Below are positions 22,833-33,365 of a DNA stretch of 64,000 bases, piece after piece. Positions within the stretch are counted from its first letter, which is position 1; every line of letters begins with the position of its first letter. Below the pieces are notes generated by a model. That model was not told the DNA's origin, made no database searches, and was given only the letters and a program-made list of their open reading frames with translations. Where the stretch lies: contig OY783194.1 of the NCBI GenBank assembly GCA_963678675.1, positions 16,669,370 through 16,733,369 on the forward strand. The letters run 5' to 3'. Source of the stretch: Xiphydria camelus (taxonomy: Eukaryota > Arthropoda > Insecta > Hymenoptera > Xiphydriidae). Position numbers and translations under genes: made by a program.

Positions 22833-23016
22833 GGCTTTAGAAAAGTCTGGAAACGGTCGATTATTCGGTAAAATATACGAGGTATCAAAAAAAGTTAAAT
22901 ACAAAAGTTTTAGGGTTTTTAAGCGTCTACTAGACAGTTAAAGTTTTAATTATACAGGGTTGGTCATAAAGTCGTGACACACAAAAGTTGCATTTTTTCT
23001 AATGGAAACCCTTGTA

Positions 23017-23721
23017 CGAGGCTTGTCCAGAAAGTAAGTACCGTTTTAGAAATAAACACATACGCAATTTTTTTTTCGAACAAAATTTATTTTTATAAGA
23101 AAGAGGACATCCTAAACTATTTTTCTACATAGTTTCCACCATTCTTTAGACATTTGTCGTAGCGAGAAACCAACTTTTCTATACCCTCTTCATAGAAAGA
23201 TGCCGCCATTGACGAGAGCCATTGCCGAACACCGTCTTCAACGCCGTCATCGCTGTCAAAGCGTTTCACAATATCGTTCCGCATTTATTGTGTCCCCTCT
23301 GGGCAGAAAATCAACAAGCAGAATGCCCTTTCTGTCCCAGAACACAGTGCCGCCCGCTGCGAGCCTCGTCATGAACATTGGTTCGCCCATCATTGAATTG
23401 CCGAACCCATTTTCTTACCATGCCATCACTGATAACGTTTTGTCCATAAACTTCTGTGAGTTGACGATGAATTTCAGCAGGCTTCACATTTCTTGCATTC
23501 AAAAATCGTATTACAGATCGAACTTCACTGTCGGCGGGATCAGAAATTGTTTTAAACATTTTGAGTGAACACTAGCGAATGTAAACACAACAGAATTTTG
23601 CCGAGATTGCGTCAGCTGTTCGACAATGAACCAAGGAGACTAGAGCGCATGCGCGGAACATCGTCGCTAGCGCTGTGGCGGCGGTAGAACAAAACGGTAC
23701 TTACTTTCTGGACAAGCCTCG
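23017..23721 (-). mobile_element. Deleted mariner element
   Basis: CGAGGCTTGTCCAGAAAGTA and its inverse end are flanked by TA (23015-23016 and 23722-23723). 705 bp, compared with about 1.3 kb for a full mariner. Long inverted ends of about 30 bp are well preserved, so it could still be mobilised by an intact relative. Confidence 0.9.
23117..23559 (-). pseudogene. mariner transposase, internally deleted
   Basis: Starting at 23559, MFKTISDPADSEVRSVIRFL and the KWVRQFNDGRTNVHDEARSG block give the paired helix-turn-helix of mariner transposases. The reading then jumps to a VFWDRKGILLVDFLPRG segment from the catalytic domain, and after a second gap to FYEEGIEKLVSRYDKCL and GGNYVEK, the normal C-terminus. 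Both the first catalytic Asp and the HDNARPH region are deleted, so no activity is possible. The N-terminal DNA-binding part alone could still bind ends. Confidence 0.9.
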
Positions 23722-24040
23722 TATATTATTGGATATATCAATTCGTCCTTCAATTTTGAGCAATAATTGTAATTGACATAATGCACTTAAATTCAACCGT
23801 TTCCGAGTTATCCAGTTTTGAAAATTTTGAATATGTTATAAAAAGTAAAAAACCGAAAAAGACCTTTGAATAAACCCCACTAAATAATTCAAATTTAAAC
23901 ATTTATTTGAACGAGGAACAATTATTTTCGATAGTCAATACCTAATTTGTAACAATACTTAAAGTAAATTGAAAATAGAAGTTTGAAAATGGCACCTAAA
24001 ACCCGAGAAAATATTATGTTGAATAAAAAACGCATTTTTT

Positions 24041-25116
24041 TTATTTGATAAGGTGTTCAAATTGTGCACCATTCACTGCTTGACAATGTGCCAATCTTGT
24101 ATAAAAACCGTCTATCACGTTGTTCAATTGATTTTCATTCACAAGCTGAATTTCGTCGATTATCCGCTGCCTGAGCTCATTAATATCCCGTGGTTTAGTT
24201 TTGTAAACCCTAGTTTTTTCAGGTGACCCCAGAGGAAGTAGTCAAGAGGCGTTAAATCGGGTGACCTGGCCGGCCACTCAATTGCGCCTCGCCTTCCGAT
24301 CCATCTTAGAGGAAAAACTTCATCCAAATATGCCCTGACTTCGCGGCCGAAATGGGGAGGCGCCCCATCTTGTTGAAACCATGTCGATGCATAACCTTCA
24401 CCGACGGCTCCATGAATGCCAGGCACAATCAAATTTTGTAACAATTCCAAATATTTTCTGGCATCTAGATTACCATCTATGAAATATGAACCTATCACTT
24501 GTCTACCAATTATTCCGCACCAGACGTTAGTCTTTTCTGGTGTTTGGGTGTGATTATCAATCATCCAGCGTGGATTAGAATCACTCCAATAACGACAATT
24601 ATGACGGTTTAAGGTACCATTTAAATTAAATGTCGCATCACCGCTGAAAACAATTTTTCTCGAAAAATGCACATTTTCATCACATTTTTGTATCAACAAT
24701 TCGCAAAGTTCCAATCGCCTGTCGTAGTCATCACCACTCAATTCTTGAACTAAAGTAACTTCATATGGGTGGAATTTGCATCCTTTAAGAATACGATGCA
24801 CTGAAAACGTGGAGATTTCGTGTTCTTGGGCAGCTTTTGGAATTGAAACATGCCTATCCTCAATGAAAGATTGCATTACTTCTAAGCTTTTCTCTTCATT
24901 CGTCGCGCTTTTTGGGCGCCCTGTTCGCGGACGGTCTTTTACCGAACCAAACTGTTCAAAACGATGGACAGTTTTTTGAACAGTAGACTTAGCTATCGGC
25001 GGTCGATCTACAAACGTGTCATTAAACAAATTCGCCACTTGCTCATAGCTACGAACCCTGTCACCATATCCTCTCATCGTAAGGATAGAAATTCGCTCTT
25101 CTTCGGTTAATTGCAT
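24041..25116 (-). CDS. DD41D transposase with one frameshift
   Basis: The ATG at 25116 opens 318 codons. Residues 1-75 are a helix-turn-helix region (SYEQVANLFNDTF, GRPKSATNEE), followed by a second HTH. The catalytic core has FSGDATF (first Asp), WFQQDGAPPHFG (second) and SPDLTPLDYFLWG (third). Exactly 41 residues separate the second and third Asp, which defines DD41D, the spacing of rosa-type elements. The frame is lost in an A6 run (24214-24219 on the plus strand). One added A restores a natural C-terminus (DINELRQRIIDEI, ending at 24041). It is otherwise intact, so it may be recent or the lesion may be a sequencing error. Confidence 0.85.
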
Positions 25117-26007
25117 TGCACTGAGGAATTATTAAAGCAAAAAACCACGAAACTTTTAGGAAAATGACAATAGGTCGTCAACAAGACGTCGTCAAAACTA
25201 GGTACGACAGATGATCTCCATGGAAACTGACTCACTTTTTATAACATATTTAAAATTTTCAAAACTCGATAACTCGGAAACTGTTGAATTTAAGTGCATT
25301 ATGTTAATTACAATTATTGCTCAAAATTGAAGGACGAATTGATATATCCAATAATATACAGGGATTTCCATGAGAAAAAATGCAACTTTTGTGTGTCACG
25401 ACTTTATGACCAACCCTGTATAATTAAAACTTTAACTGTCTAATAGACGCTTAAAAACCCTAAATCAATACGGGCAACGTAACGCATCGGGACCACCGTA
25501 TCTATTCTGCACATGCGCAGACTGATGCGTATACGGATACGTTTAAAATTTAGAACATGCTTAAGGATGTATCACCTATATAGTCTGAGCCAGAAGTTTG
25601 TTGAATCAGAATATGTCGATTTCGATTTGATTTGCGTGAAAACATGACAAAAGCGTCTTAAATGATATAATGAATGTCATTATATCTGTCGAATGCTTTT
25701 TTTTACTATTTTTAAAATGTATTTAAGCTAATTTGACATTATTTCATTTCTTGAGAAAAACTTTTATATCTAACTGTACAAATAGATGCAACTATAAAAA
25801 ATAAAAATTTAGAAATAGTATATTTATACTAAGTTCTTCGCGTCATAGTAAGAATGAAGCACTATGTATTTAACATTTATTTATATAATTAAAAAGAGAA
25901 AGTGATAAGCAATAACTTTTTAATCAAATTTATAAGCTGCGCCCAAAGAATGCGCGAAATGTGGTAACAACGCTAAGTTTGTATTTACGTGCCTCACAGT
26001 TGCCAGC

Positions 26008-26115
26008 CCTGGGCCCCCTTTCTCGAGTCACTCGCAAAGTTAGGTATACACATCTTAGAATAGACCAATCACGACCCCCACCACAACGGAATACTTGATC
26101 CTGATTGGTCTATTC
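26008..26115. repeat. Truncated copy of the GGCCCCC / CCAAT hairpin repeat
   Basis: GGCCCCCTTTCTCGAGTCAC at 26008 matches the arm of the 21608-21991 element. It runs into the small hairpin ACCAATCAC...GATCCTGATTGGT around CCACCACAACGGAATACTTG. The other outer arm is missing. Confidence 0.6.
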
Positions 26116-26275
26116 GAAGACACACAAAGATCGAAGAAGAAAAGAAAACTGGAAGACCCGCCAATGGTGCACAATGAAAGAGAAGAAAACATTGAAAATG
26201 ATGCATACGACGTAACCTGCGACTCCGATGCGTCCATAACCTTAAATTCACCCTCGCCTAGGTATTCTTACGCCC
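26116..26275 (+). other. Coding-like fragment of unknown origin
   Basis: Directly after the truncated hairpin an open frame reads RSKKKRKLEDPPMVHNEREE, then a stretch rich in Asp/Asn and Ser/Pro. The composition (basic cluster, acidic stretch) is like the end of a nuclear protein or a transposase. I do not recognise it, and it could be chance. Confidence 0.3.
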
Positions 26276-26699
26276 CTGTTATAAGAATTTTTTCTCGGGG
26301 TTTCTTGAATAGTACCTCCTGCACTGCACTACATGCAAGCATTGTTGCCACATTTAACGTGCCTTTCTATCAAAATTGAAATTTTTCTGGAATAACTCGA
26401 AAATGGGATAGGCGAAGTTCATGAAATTTGGCATGAACATTAACCCCTAACCTTTTAGTAAACCAGACAAATTTCAAGAACTTTTCTTAATTATTTCGTG
26501 TTAATTCACAGTTTAATATCCGTCGATTTAATGTTTCTCCATATGAACCCGTGTAAAATTAGTGAAATTTCATTGCTGCATAACTTTTTAACTATATAGA
26601 CAATCGACTTCAAATTTTGAAGGTTAACTTGTTTTAATCATATACACTGCCTGTGCAAATCTCATAAAGTTCTGTTAGGATTCGATATACAGGGTGTTC

Positions 26700-27265
26700 G
26701 GAAAAAACACCGACACAGAAATAGGGGTGATAGGTTACGTCATTACAAGTATTTTGATATAAGGGACCTATACCCGCAAGCGCCCCCCCCCCCCCCCTTC
26801 TGGAGATATCAACTTTTCAAGTTTATAACGACCGAGGTTGATCAAAGTAGAATAATATTGAGTTTTTTGTCTACCTGTACAATTGAAAAACAAATGAAAA
26901 CTCCTTGTATCCGCATCATCTTCGAAAAGTACAAGGACTTGAGCCAAGCGGTTATCCTTTCCGCAAGCAGTTTGCGCAGTGGCACATCTATCCAGAATCG
27001 TTTCCGATGTTGCATGGACATGGGTGGCCGTCATTTTGAGCATTTGCTGTAGTACATTGTTTTTGTATCTCGTAAAATTAAATATTCGTTACCATCTTGA
27101 TACGTTTCTTATTATTCTACTTTGATCAACCTCGGTCGTTATAAACTTGAAAAGTTGATATCTCCAGAAGGGCGCTTGCGGGTATAGGTTCCTTATATCA
27201 AAATACTTGTAATAACGTAACCTATCACCCCTATTTCTGTGTCGGTGTTTTTTCCGAACACCCTG
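26700..27265. mobile_element. TA-flanked foldback, CAGGGTGTTCGG ends
   Basis: CAGGGTGTTCGGAAAAAACA and its inverse end lie between TA dinucleotides (26698-26699 and 27266-27267). The arms are about 150 bp (AGATATCAACTTTTCAAGTT, GACCGAGGTTGATCAAAGTA). The left arm has a C run at 26786-26798 where the right arm has GGGCGCTTGC, so the homopolymer expanded after the palindrome formed. 566 bp, non-coding. Confidence 0.8.
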
Positions 27266-27285
27266 TATAGGTGATACATCCTTAA

Positions 27286-28015
27286 GGGGTTACACCACAT
27301 TGACCCACCCAAAAATTACGGTTTTTCAAGAATTTTTTCTAAAGAATTGAAACGTTTTTATCCAAATTATAGTACAGTAAGGTATTATACTACTATTAAA
27401 TTACAAAAAATGTTGTTTGTATTTTATTTATTTATAAAAATGGCGGCTTTAAAGGCGATTTACTGAAGCGCTGCGAAAATCGATGATCGTGCGGTGGGCA
27501 CGATAACTCAGTCCAGGTTTAAGTTAGAACAATGAACGAAAAAGAATTAGTTTCTGTAGCTCAAGAGCTAGCGAAATACGTAGCCGTTTTCAAAATAATG
27601 CATTTTTCACAAAATGGCATCGATTTGAATGGAAGGATACATATTTTGCCCTAAATTTCATTAATTAATGTAGCATAAAAACGCAAATATCAATACTTTC
27701 AAAAACCGCACGTATATTTCGCTAGATAAACATATAACGAATAAAATAAAAAAAGAATCGTGACGATTGATTGAAAATTAGCGGAGCTAGAGTGCCCACC
27801 GGTTTTTAAAATGTAGTTTTGAGAAAAACGCGTTTAAAGTTTCGCGAGAACATTAACGCGCTTGTGCACGTCTCTGTTTTTACACTTCAAAAATTGCTCT
27901 TTCACTTTAGATATCGATTTGTAACTAACGGCATATCATTTTGTATACCATAGAGAGTATTTTCAGCTAAAAAAATTTTTGTTATTTCTTGAAAATTTCA
28001 AAGTGGTTTAACCCC
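27286..28015. mobile_element. piggyBac-type MITE, GGGGTTA ends
   Basis: TTAA (27282-27285) is followed by GGGGTTACACCAC, and the inverted GTGGTTTAACCCC is followed by TTAA (28016-28019). The 730-bp AT-rich interior has no protein. It shares its left TTAA with 25565-27281. Confidence 0.7.
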
Positions 28016-28523
28016 TTAAAGTGTCTAATGTCTCCAACTCGGGTGCCGAATGGGGATAATTCCAAGAATGTGACGCAGCAGTCGTCTAGGAATTCTGGCT
28101 CAACAAAATAATATCCTACCGACTCTATGTACTTACACTAAATTCGAACGCGGTAGCGACCTGCAAATTATTTCGATGTGAACCCAATAGAATTTCTTCC
28201 AGCATCGTACTTAGCTCTTATCTGATTAGAGTTAATACGGTCCGCATGACACATACAGAAACAGTACGAGGGTGGCGTACTTAGGGAACGTATGAGTACG
28301 AGTGAGAGGACACGGTGACGGCATAAGAGCCTCTCTGTTGCACATGATTCTCTAGACAAGTTCGAGACAGAGGCTCTTATACTAGTACGGAATCCCTCAT
28401 AAGAAAAAAAAATTGATTACCACTCCTCTGAAACTTTGTGAGCATCATCATTTTGCCGAGTCTGCAAGTTTTATCTGCGAAAAATCTGGTTTCCGCCGGG
28501 GTTTCGAGATATTAATTAACAAA

Positions 28524-28960
28524 CATGTCAATTTTATGAATTTTGTTTATTGATGATCAACAGTCTGATTCTTTGCCCAAAGTAAGATAAATATTTATGA
28601 AATCAAACGGTAAAATTGTCCGACAAGTTTTCTGCCGGGTATGTCCAATCCGACACTCTGAACATGTCATTTTTATGAATTTTGTTTATTGATGACCAAC
28701 AAGCTGGTTCTTTGCCCGAAGTAAGATAAATATTTATAGAATTTGATAGTAACATTGTCCGACAAGTTTTCTGCCGGGTATGTCCAGTCCGACACTCTGA
28801 ACATGTCATTTTTATGAATTTTGTTTATTGATGACCAACAAGCTGGTTCTTTACCCGAAGTAAGATAAATATTTATAGAATTTGATAGTAACATTGTCCG
28901 ACAAGTTTTCTGCCGGGTATGTCCAGTCCGACACTCTGAACATGTCATTTTTATGAAGCA
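28524..28960. repeat. 139-bp tandem repeat, three units
   Basis: Units start at CATGTCA(A/T)TTTTATGAAT at 28524, 28663 and 28802; a partial fourth begins at 28941. Units 2 and 3 are almost identical to each other, and unit 1 is closer to the single unit in the opposite arm (33025-33165). Each contains TTGTCCGACAAGTTTTCTGC and CGGGTATGTCCA. Open frames across it are repeat shadows. Confidence 0.9.
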
Positions 28961-29062
28961 TGTTGACATCATTACCAACATTAAACTTTTTTTTTCATTT
29001 TGTGTGAAATTAAGTTTACAATGCAGTGGAATGATTGTCCGACAAAATAATTGCCGGATATC

Positions 29063-29565
29063 TGTAAAAAATGAAAAAAAAGTGTTAGAATATTTTCCAT
29101 GTTGATCTCTCGTTGGGGTTGGAAGTGCAAAGGACAAATAAAAGTTTGTCTTATGTATTTTCATCCGTAGAATAGGAATATCGCTATTGATTTTGCGTTC
29201 GAGTAATATATTATTGTTTAAAACGCATTTGTTTAAACAAGTTTTGAAGAAATATAAATTTTGTTTTAAAAAGTGCATATTTATATTATCTGGGCCATTT
29301 TAAAAAGAAAAGGTCTCTTACGATTTTGTACTCAAATTCATATTTATACGAAGTTACAGCAGTTTGAAAGTTGCTAAAAGTGCATTTAGGGTTAACCTTG
29401 AGCAAATAGTAATGATCTTGTGATAAATTAAATTTTCCAATGTTCAGTATACACGCCTTTATATAGTCATATTAAGTACTATTTGTTTATTATCGTTTTG
29501 TTTATACATCTTTTTGACATTGTGATAGATGAAATTGCTTTATGACGTGTTGAAAAATATCTGAG
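29063..29565. other. AT-rich stretch without gene
   Basis: Between the left long arm and the Copia fragment. No credible coding sequence or repeat border was seen. Confidence 0.4.
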
Positions 29566-29569
29566 ACTT

Positions 29570-31576
29570 ATGTACTTATCGCAGTATTTAGTAGGATACG
29601 GAGACGAAACCAAGGGATTCCGAGTGTGGTTTCCAGACAGAAATAAAACTGAGACGGCCAGAGACATAGTTTTCTCGGGAAGAGTCGACCCGGCGATTGC
29701 ACCAAGCGAACGTAACGACGAGGAGATTTGGCTGGGTGTCGAACGTCCCCGGAAGGAGCACGAAGATTCCGAGGACAAGCTCGAGCCATTACAGAACGCA
29801 GAGGAACGGGAAGAAGAACAAGAACACGAAGAGGAAATGAGGCCGGACGAACGGAACGACGAAGAGCCACAACAAGCAGCGGGAGATATAGAAGACAACA
29901 ACGAAGCAGTTCATCCTGAGAACGAGGCGTATAACTTTCGAGACAGAAGAACGCTGAGGCCTCCCGTAAAATTTCGTGATTTCCTCGGCAATCTGTTTCT
30001 AGCGGAGAATCAGGAACCTCTGTCATACCACGAGGCAATACAAGATGAAAACAGAGCGAAGTGGGAAAGAGCAATGGATGAGGAGTTCGAATCTCTCAGG
30101 CAGAACAACGTCTGGGAGCTTGTGGATACGCCGACAGCCATGAATATCATCGACTGCAAATGGACGTACAAATTGAAGCGAGACGCAAATGGCAACGTTA
30201 AGAGGTATAAAGCGAGACTAGTCGCACGGGGATTTCGGCAAAGAGAGGGCATTGACTACCAGGAAACTTACAGTCCTGTAGTCCGATTTGACTCAATCCG
30301 TGCTATTCTCGCTGTAGCCGCGTCTGAATCTATGCAGATAAAGCAGTTTGACGTGAAGACTGCTTTCTTATACGGAGACATCGACGAAGTCATCTACATG
30401 CAACAGCCAGAGGGCTACGACGACGCAAGCGGAAGAGTTTGCAAGCTAAATCGAAGCCTGTATGGGTTGAAGCAGTCTTCTCGATGCTGGAACCGTCGTT
30501 TCACTGAATTCCTGAAAAGATTCAATCTGAAAGGAACTGAAGCAGATCCGTGTATGTTTATATGCCAAAAGAAGAACCAGAACTTAATATTGGCAATATA
30601 CATAGACGACGGACTAATCGTGGCGAAGGATAGAGCTCTGATTGATAAACTCCTTGCAGAGCTGAAGAGTGAATTCGAAATAACTCACAATGATGTAAAT
30701 TTATTTCTTGGAAATCACATAGAACGAGAGGCCGACGGATCGATTTTCCTACACCAAGAGGCGTACACGAGAAGAGTTCTGGAAAGATTCAGAGTAGGAG
30801 AGGCCAATCCTGTAGCTATTCCAGCAGATCCAAACCAGCAATTATGTCCGCTCGGACATGCGGGAGAACCAGAAGATGTAACCACGGCGCCATATCGCGA
30901 GGCGGTCGGAAGTCTGATATACTTATCGATAGTCACAAGACCCGACATAACCTTCGTAGTGAACCAGGCAAGCAGGCATCTCGAGAACCCGACAACAACT
31001 CACTGGAAAGCCGTCAAACGAATACTGAAGTACCTGAAAGGTACAATAAATCACGGGCTTCGATTGAAATGCGTCCAGAAAAAGGAGCTGCTCGCATACA
31101 GCGATGCAGATTACGCGGGAGATCTGCAAACACGACGATCGACGACAGGATATGCTCTCAAGCTAGCATCAGCGACAATATCCTGGAATTCACAAAGGCA
31201 ACAGGTCGTTGCGCTATCAACCGCGGATGCAGAATACATGGCCGAATGTCAAACAGCCAAGGAAATAGCCTGGATGAAGAGCTTGATGAAGGAGTTGCTA
31301 AACGTAAAAGATGTCCCGGCGACGATCTTCATGGATAACCAGAGTGCAATAAGCTTGATAAAGAACCCGGTTTTCCACAAGCGAGTTAAACACATAGACG
31401 TCCGATTCCATTACATCCGAGAGAGGTATGCTGAAAAGGATTTCGCATTGGAGTGGGTGGCGTCAAAGGAACAGCACGCGGACATCCTGACAAAACCGCT
31501 GCCACGGCAGCAGCACAGATATCACCGAGAAGCGCTTGGAATTCAAGCCAAGCACCTTTCATCAGGCGAAGGCTGA
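29570..31576 (+). pseudogene. Copia pol fragment: integrase tail, reverse transcriptase and RNase H
   Basis: An open 668-codon frame. Residues 1-40 (GDETKGFRVWFPDRNKTETA) are the integrase C-terminal end. An acidic linker with EREEEQEHEEE follows. Reverse transcriptase runs from about 160 (WKYTK-like CKWTYKLK, DFVKTAF-like FDVKTAFLYGDI, catalytic IYIDDG) and RNase H follows (AYSDADYAGD, ALSTADAEYMA, KHIDVRFHYIRERY, ADILTKPLP). The frame has no stops, but gag, protease and the integrase core are missing, so it is a 5'-truncated copy; the listed ATG is internal. Confidence 0.9.
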
Positions 31577-31848
31577 GACCAAATAATTACAGACCAAAGC
31601 AGTAAAACCAAAGCGGGAGTGTTGGAATAATTTGTTTTTACTATATGAGATTGTTACCCCTGACTCCCACTGTCACGCCACCTAGGCGATAGCGTCTTGC
31701 ATTAGTCAGTCAGTTACCGTTATGTAAGAATCTACAAGTTTTGTCCTCTGTGAAATATACTCATATCGTTTAATTTCTCGCATCATCCTTAATGGAAGCA
31801 ATCACGCATACTTAATCTCGAACACGCAGAAATGCAATACTTATCGCA
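29573..31848 (+). mobile_element. 5'-truncated Copia retrotransposon
   Basis: Pol fragment, then a purine-rich tract (31610-31619) and an LTR-like end. An 11-bp direct repeat TACTTATCGCA flanks the truncated copy (29573-29583 and 31838-31848), although the second copy lies about 50 bp beyond the likely LTR end. No 5' LTR is present. Confidence 0.7.
31620..31785 (+). repeat. Copia 3' LTR (probable)
   Basis: It starts TGTTGGAATAATTTG directly after the purine tract AAAGCGGGAG, the usual PPT/LTR junction. TGTTGGAA is a common Copia LTR start. The right end is set at the CA in TTTCTCGCATCA and is an estimate because no second LTR exists for comparison. Confidence 0.65.
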
Positions 31849-31994
31849 ATTAAGAGTGAAAATGAAAAAACAGTAAAAGAAAATAATGGGAACTAATCCA
31901 TCCAGCCTGCCACCAACCAAGCAGGAGTTATTGCAGTAAATAAAAAGAACTCTGTATACCTATATCCAGTGTGTGGTGCAATGCCCATATGAGG

Positions 31995-32289
31995 TGGCCA
32001 ACACAATGGATACCTGAAGAATGTGGATGGACCCTCATTGACGGACAGTACCAATATTATTGGTTCGACGGCCCTCAGAGCCCTTCTTTTCAAGAAATAT
32101 CTTCAAATGTCGAAGGTAACTTTTTCGTTACTTTATAATTTTATAATTACTAACTTTCAAATTATTTTCGGGTTTTCTGAAATATATCTTCGAAATGTTA
32201 TTACAGCTTCAGACAACACGGATGAAGAAGACAAGGATCTCAATGATGAGAATAATTATTCATCGACCGACGAATCAGACAGTGACTGA
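31995..32289 (+). pseudogene. C-terminal end of an unrecognised spliced gene
   Basis: Reading WPTQWIPEECGWTLIDGQYQ and YYWFDGPQSPSFQEISSNVE stops at a GT (32116). A 91-bp intron ends TTATTACAG (32206), and the second exon continues in frame with SDNTDEEDKDLNDENNYSST and DESDSD, then TGA at 32287. The clean splice and acidic C-terminus suggest a real protein end, possibly the transposase of the surrounding long-arm element. Upstream the frame is lost before about 31940. Family not recognised. Confidence 0.5.
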
Positions 32290-32394
32290 AAAATATTATG
32301 CATGTAACTAGTAAATACAATTCCATATTTTTTGTATTAAGCGATGTGGAAAGTTATTCACGGTCCATAAATTAAAAATTCCGAATCTTATTTC

Positions 32395-32886
32395 AAAGGC
32401 TCGGGATAAAAAGGATATAAGCCACCCCTACAACATTCTACCTTGCTTTCTTAGATAGTTGAGTTCAAAATGTCGCATTTTTTCTGTCACAAAATGATGT
32501 ACTGAAGCATTGATACATATCGTACATCCAATTCAATACCGCCACAAGTGTAAATTATATAATTTTGAATAAGAAGGAAATAAAACAATGCTAGATCGGA
32601 ATTCATAGGGCCATATATGCAAATATGGCATATTTTAAAACTTAAGCACTTGTGGCTGTATTTCTTTTCAAAGTCCAATATGTTGGCACTGCAATAATCG
32701 CCATAAAATCAAAAATTAAAATTGTGCAGTTATCGCGGTATTGAACTGGATGTACGATATGTCAACAAATTATTTACCGTTATATAACAAAAACAACATT
32801 TTATATTTTAATGCGACATTTTGAACTCAATTATTTAAGAAACTGTTGTAGGTGACTTATATCCTTCTTATCCCGAGCCCTTTATT
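32395..32886. repeat. Foldback repeat
   Basis: AAAGGCTCGGGATAAAAAGG and ATATAAGCCACC at the left are mirrored by GGTGACTTATATCCTTCTTA and TCCCGAGCCC at the right. Inner pairing continues through GTTGAGTTCAAAATGTCGCA and CGTACATCCAATTCAATACC. Non-coding. Confidence 0.7.
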
Positions 32887-33365
32887 TCTTCTTTTTGTCG
32901 GACTAACGACATCCGGTAATATTTTTGTCGGACAAAGTGACTACTCATCATAAAATTTGCTTACCTAACGCGTGGTATTTTTGTCCGACAAGTGGTAATG
33001 ATGTCAACATGTTTCATAACAATGACATGTTCAGAGTGTCGAACTGGACATACCCGGCAGAAAACTTGTCGGACAATTTTACCGTTTGATTTCATAAATA
33101 TTTATCTTACTTTGGGCAAAGAATCAGACTGTTGGTCATCAATAAACAAAATTCATAAAATTGACATTATTTGTTAATTAATATCTCCAAACCCCGGCGG
33201 AAACCAGACTTTTCGCAGATAAAAAAGCTGACAGACTCGGCAAAATGAAGATGCTCTCTCACAAAGTTTCAGAGGAGTGGTAATCAATTTTTTTTTTCTT
33301 ATGAGGGATCCCGTACTATACCGCCACCGTGTGTTCTCGCTCGCACTCACAGGTTCACTAAGTAG

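Larger units (their letters stand above)
22955..25418 (-). mobile_element. IS630-Tc1/mariner element, DD41D type
   Basis: CAGGGTTGGTCATAAAGTCG at the left and its inverse at the right are flanked by TA. Inverted similarity also continues outside the CAGGG ends for about 50 bp on each side (22900-22954 and 25421-25470), so either the true terminal repeats are longer or it sits in the middle of another foldback. It encodes one transposase on the minus strand and carries the mariner derivative 23017-23721 between its 3' end and the gene. Confidence 0.8.
25565..27281. mobile_element. piggyBac-type MITE with nested foldback
   Basis: TTAA (25561-25564) is followed by GGATGTATCACCTATA, and the inverted TATAGGTGATACATCC is followed by TTAA (27282-27285). 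The interior has a truncated CCAAT hairpin (26008-26115), a coding-like piece (26116-26275), and near its right end the TA-flanked foldback 26700-27265. Its right TTAA is also the left TTAA of the next element. Confidence 0.7.
28275..33365. mobile_element. Element with long terminal inverted repeats containing tandem units
   Basis: The left arm from about 28275 pairs with the right arm ending near 33365. The central block starts TAGTACGGAATCCCTCATAA (28384) and ends TTATGAGGGATCCCGTACTA (33317). Pairing extends inward to 29062 and 32905. A small hairpin (28318-28381) interrupts the left arm. The arms hold a 139-bp unit, three copies at the left and one at the right. The centre holds a Copia fragment, a gene tail and another foldback. 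Superfamily unknown; tandem units in long arms recall foldback elements. Confidence 0.6.

Noticed and set aside
22569..22941. Frames with long Ile-Tyr runs
   Set aside because: These are translations of the (AT)n tract and of the GGGGACA motif cluster.
28524..28960. CRISPR-like array
   Set aside because: Units are adjacent 139-bp tandem copies without short repeats alternating with unique spacers, and the genome is eukaryotic.
28603..29278. 201-codon frame with internal repeats
   Set aside because: It is a translation of the 139-bp tandem units.
30844..31338. 164-codon frame inside Copia
   Set aside because: Out-of-frame shadow of the reverse transcriptase and RNase H.
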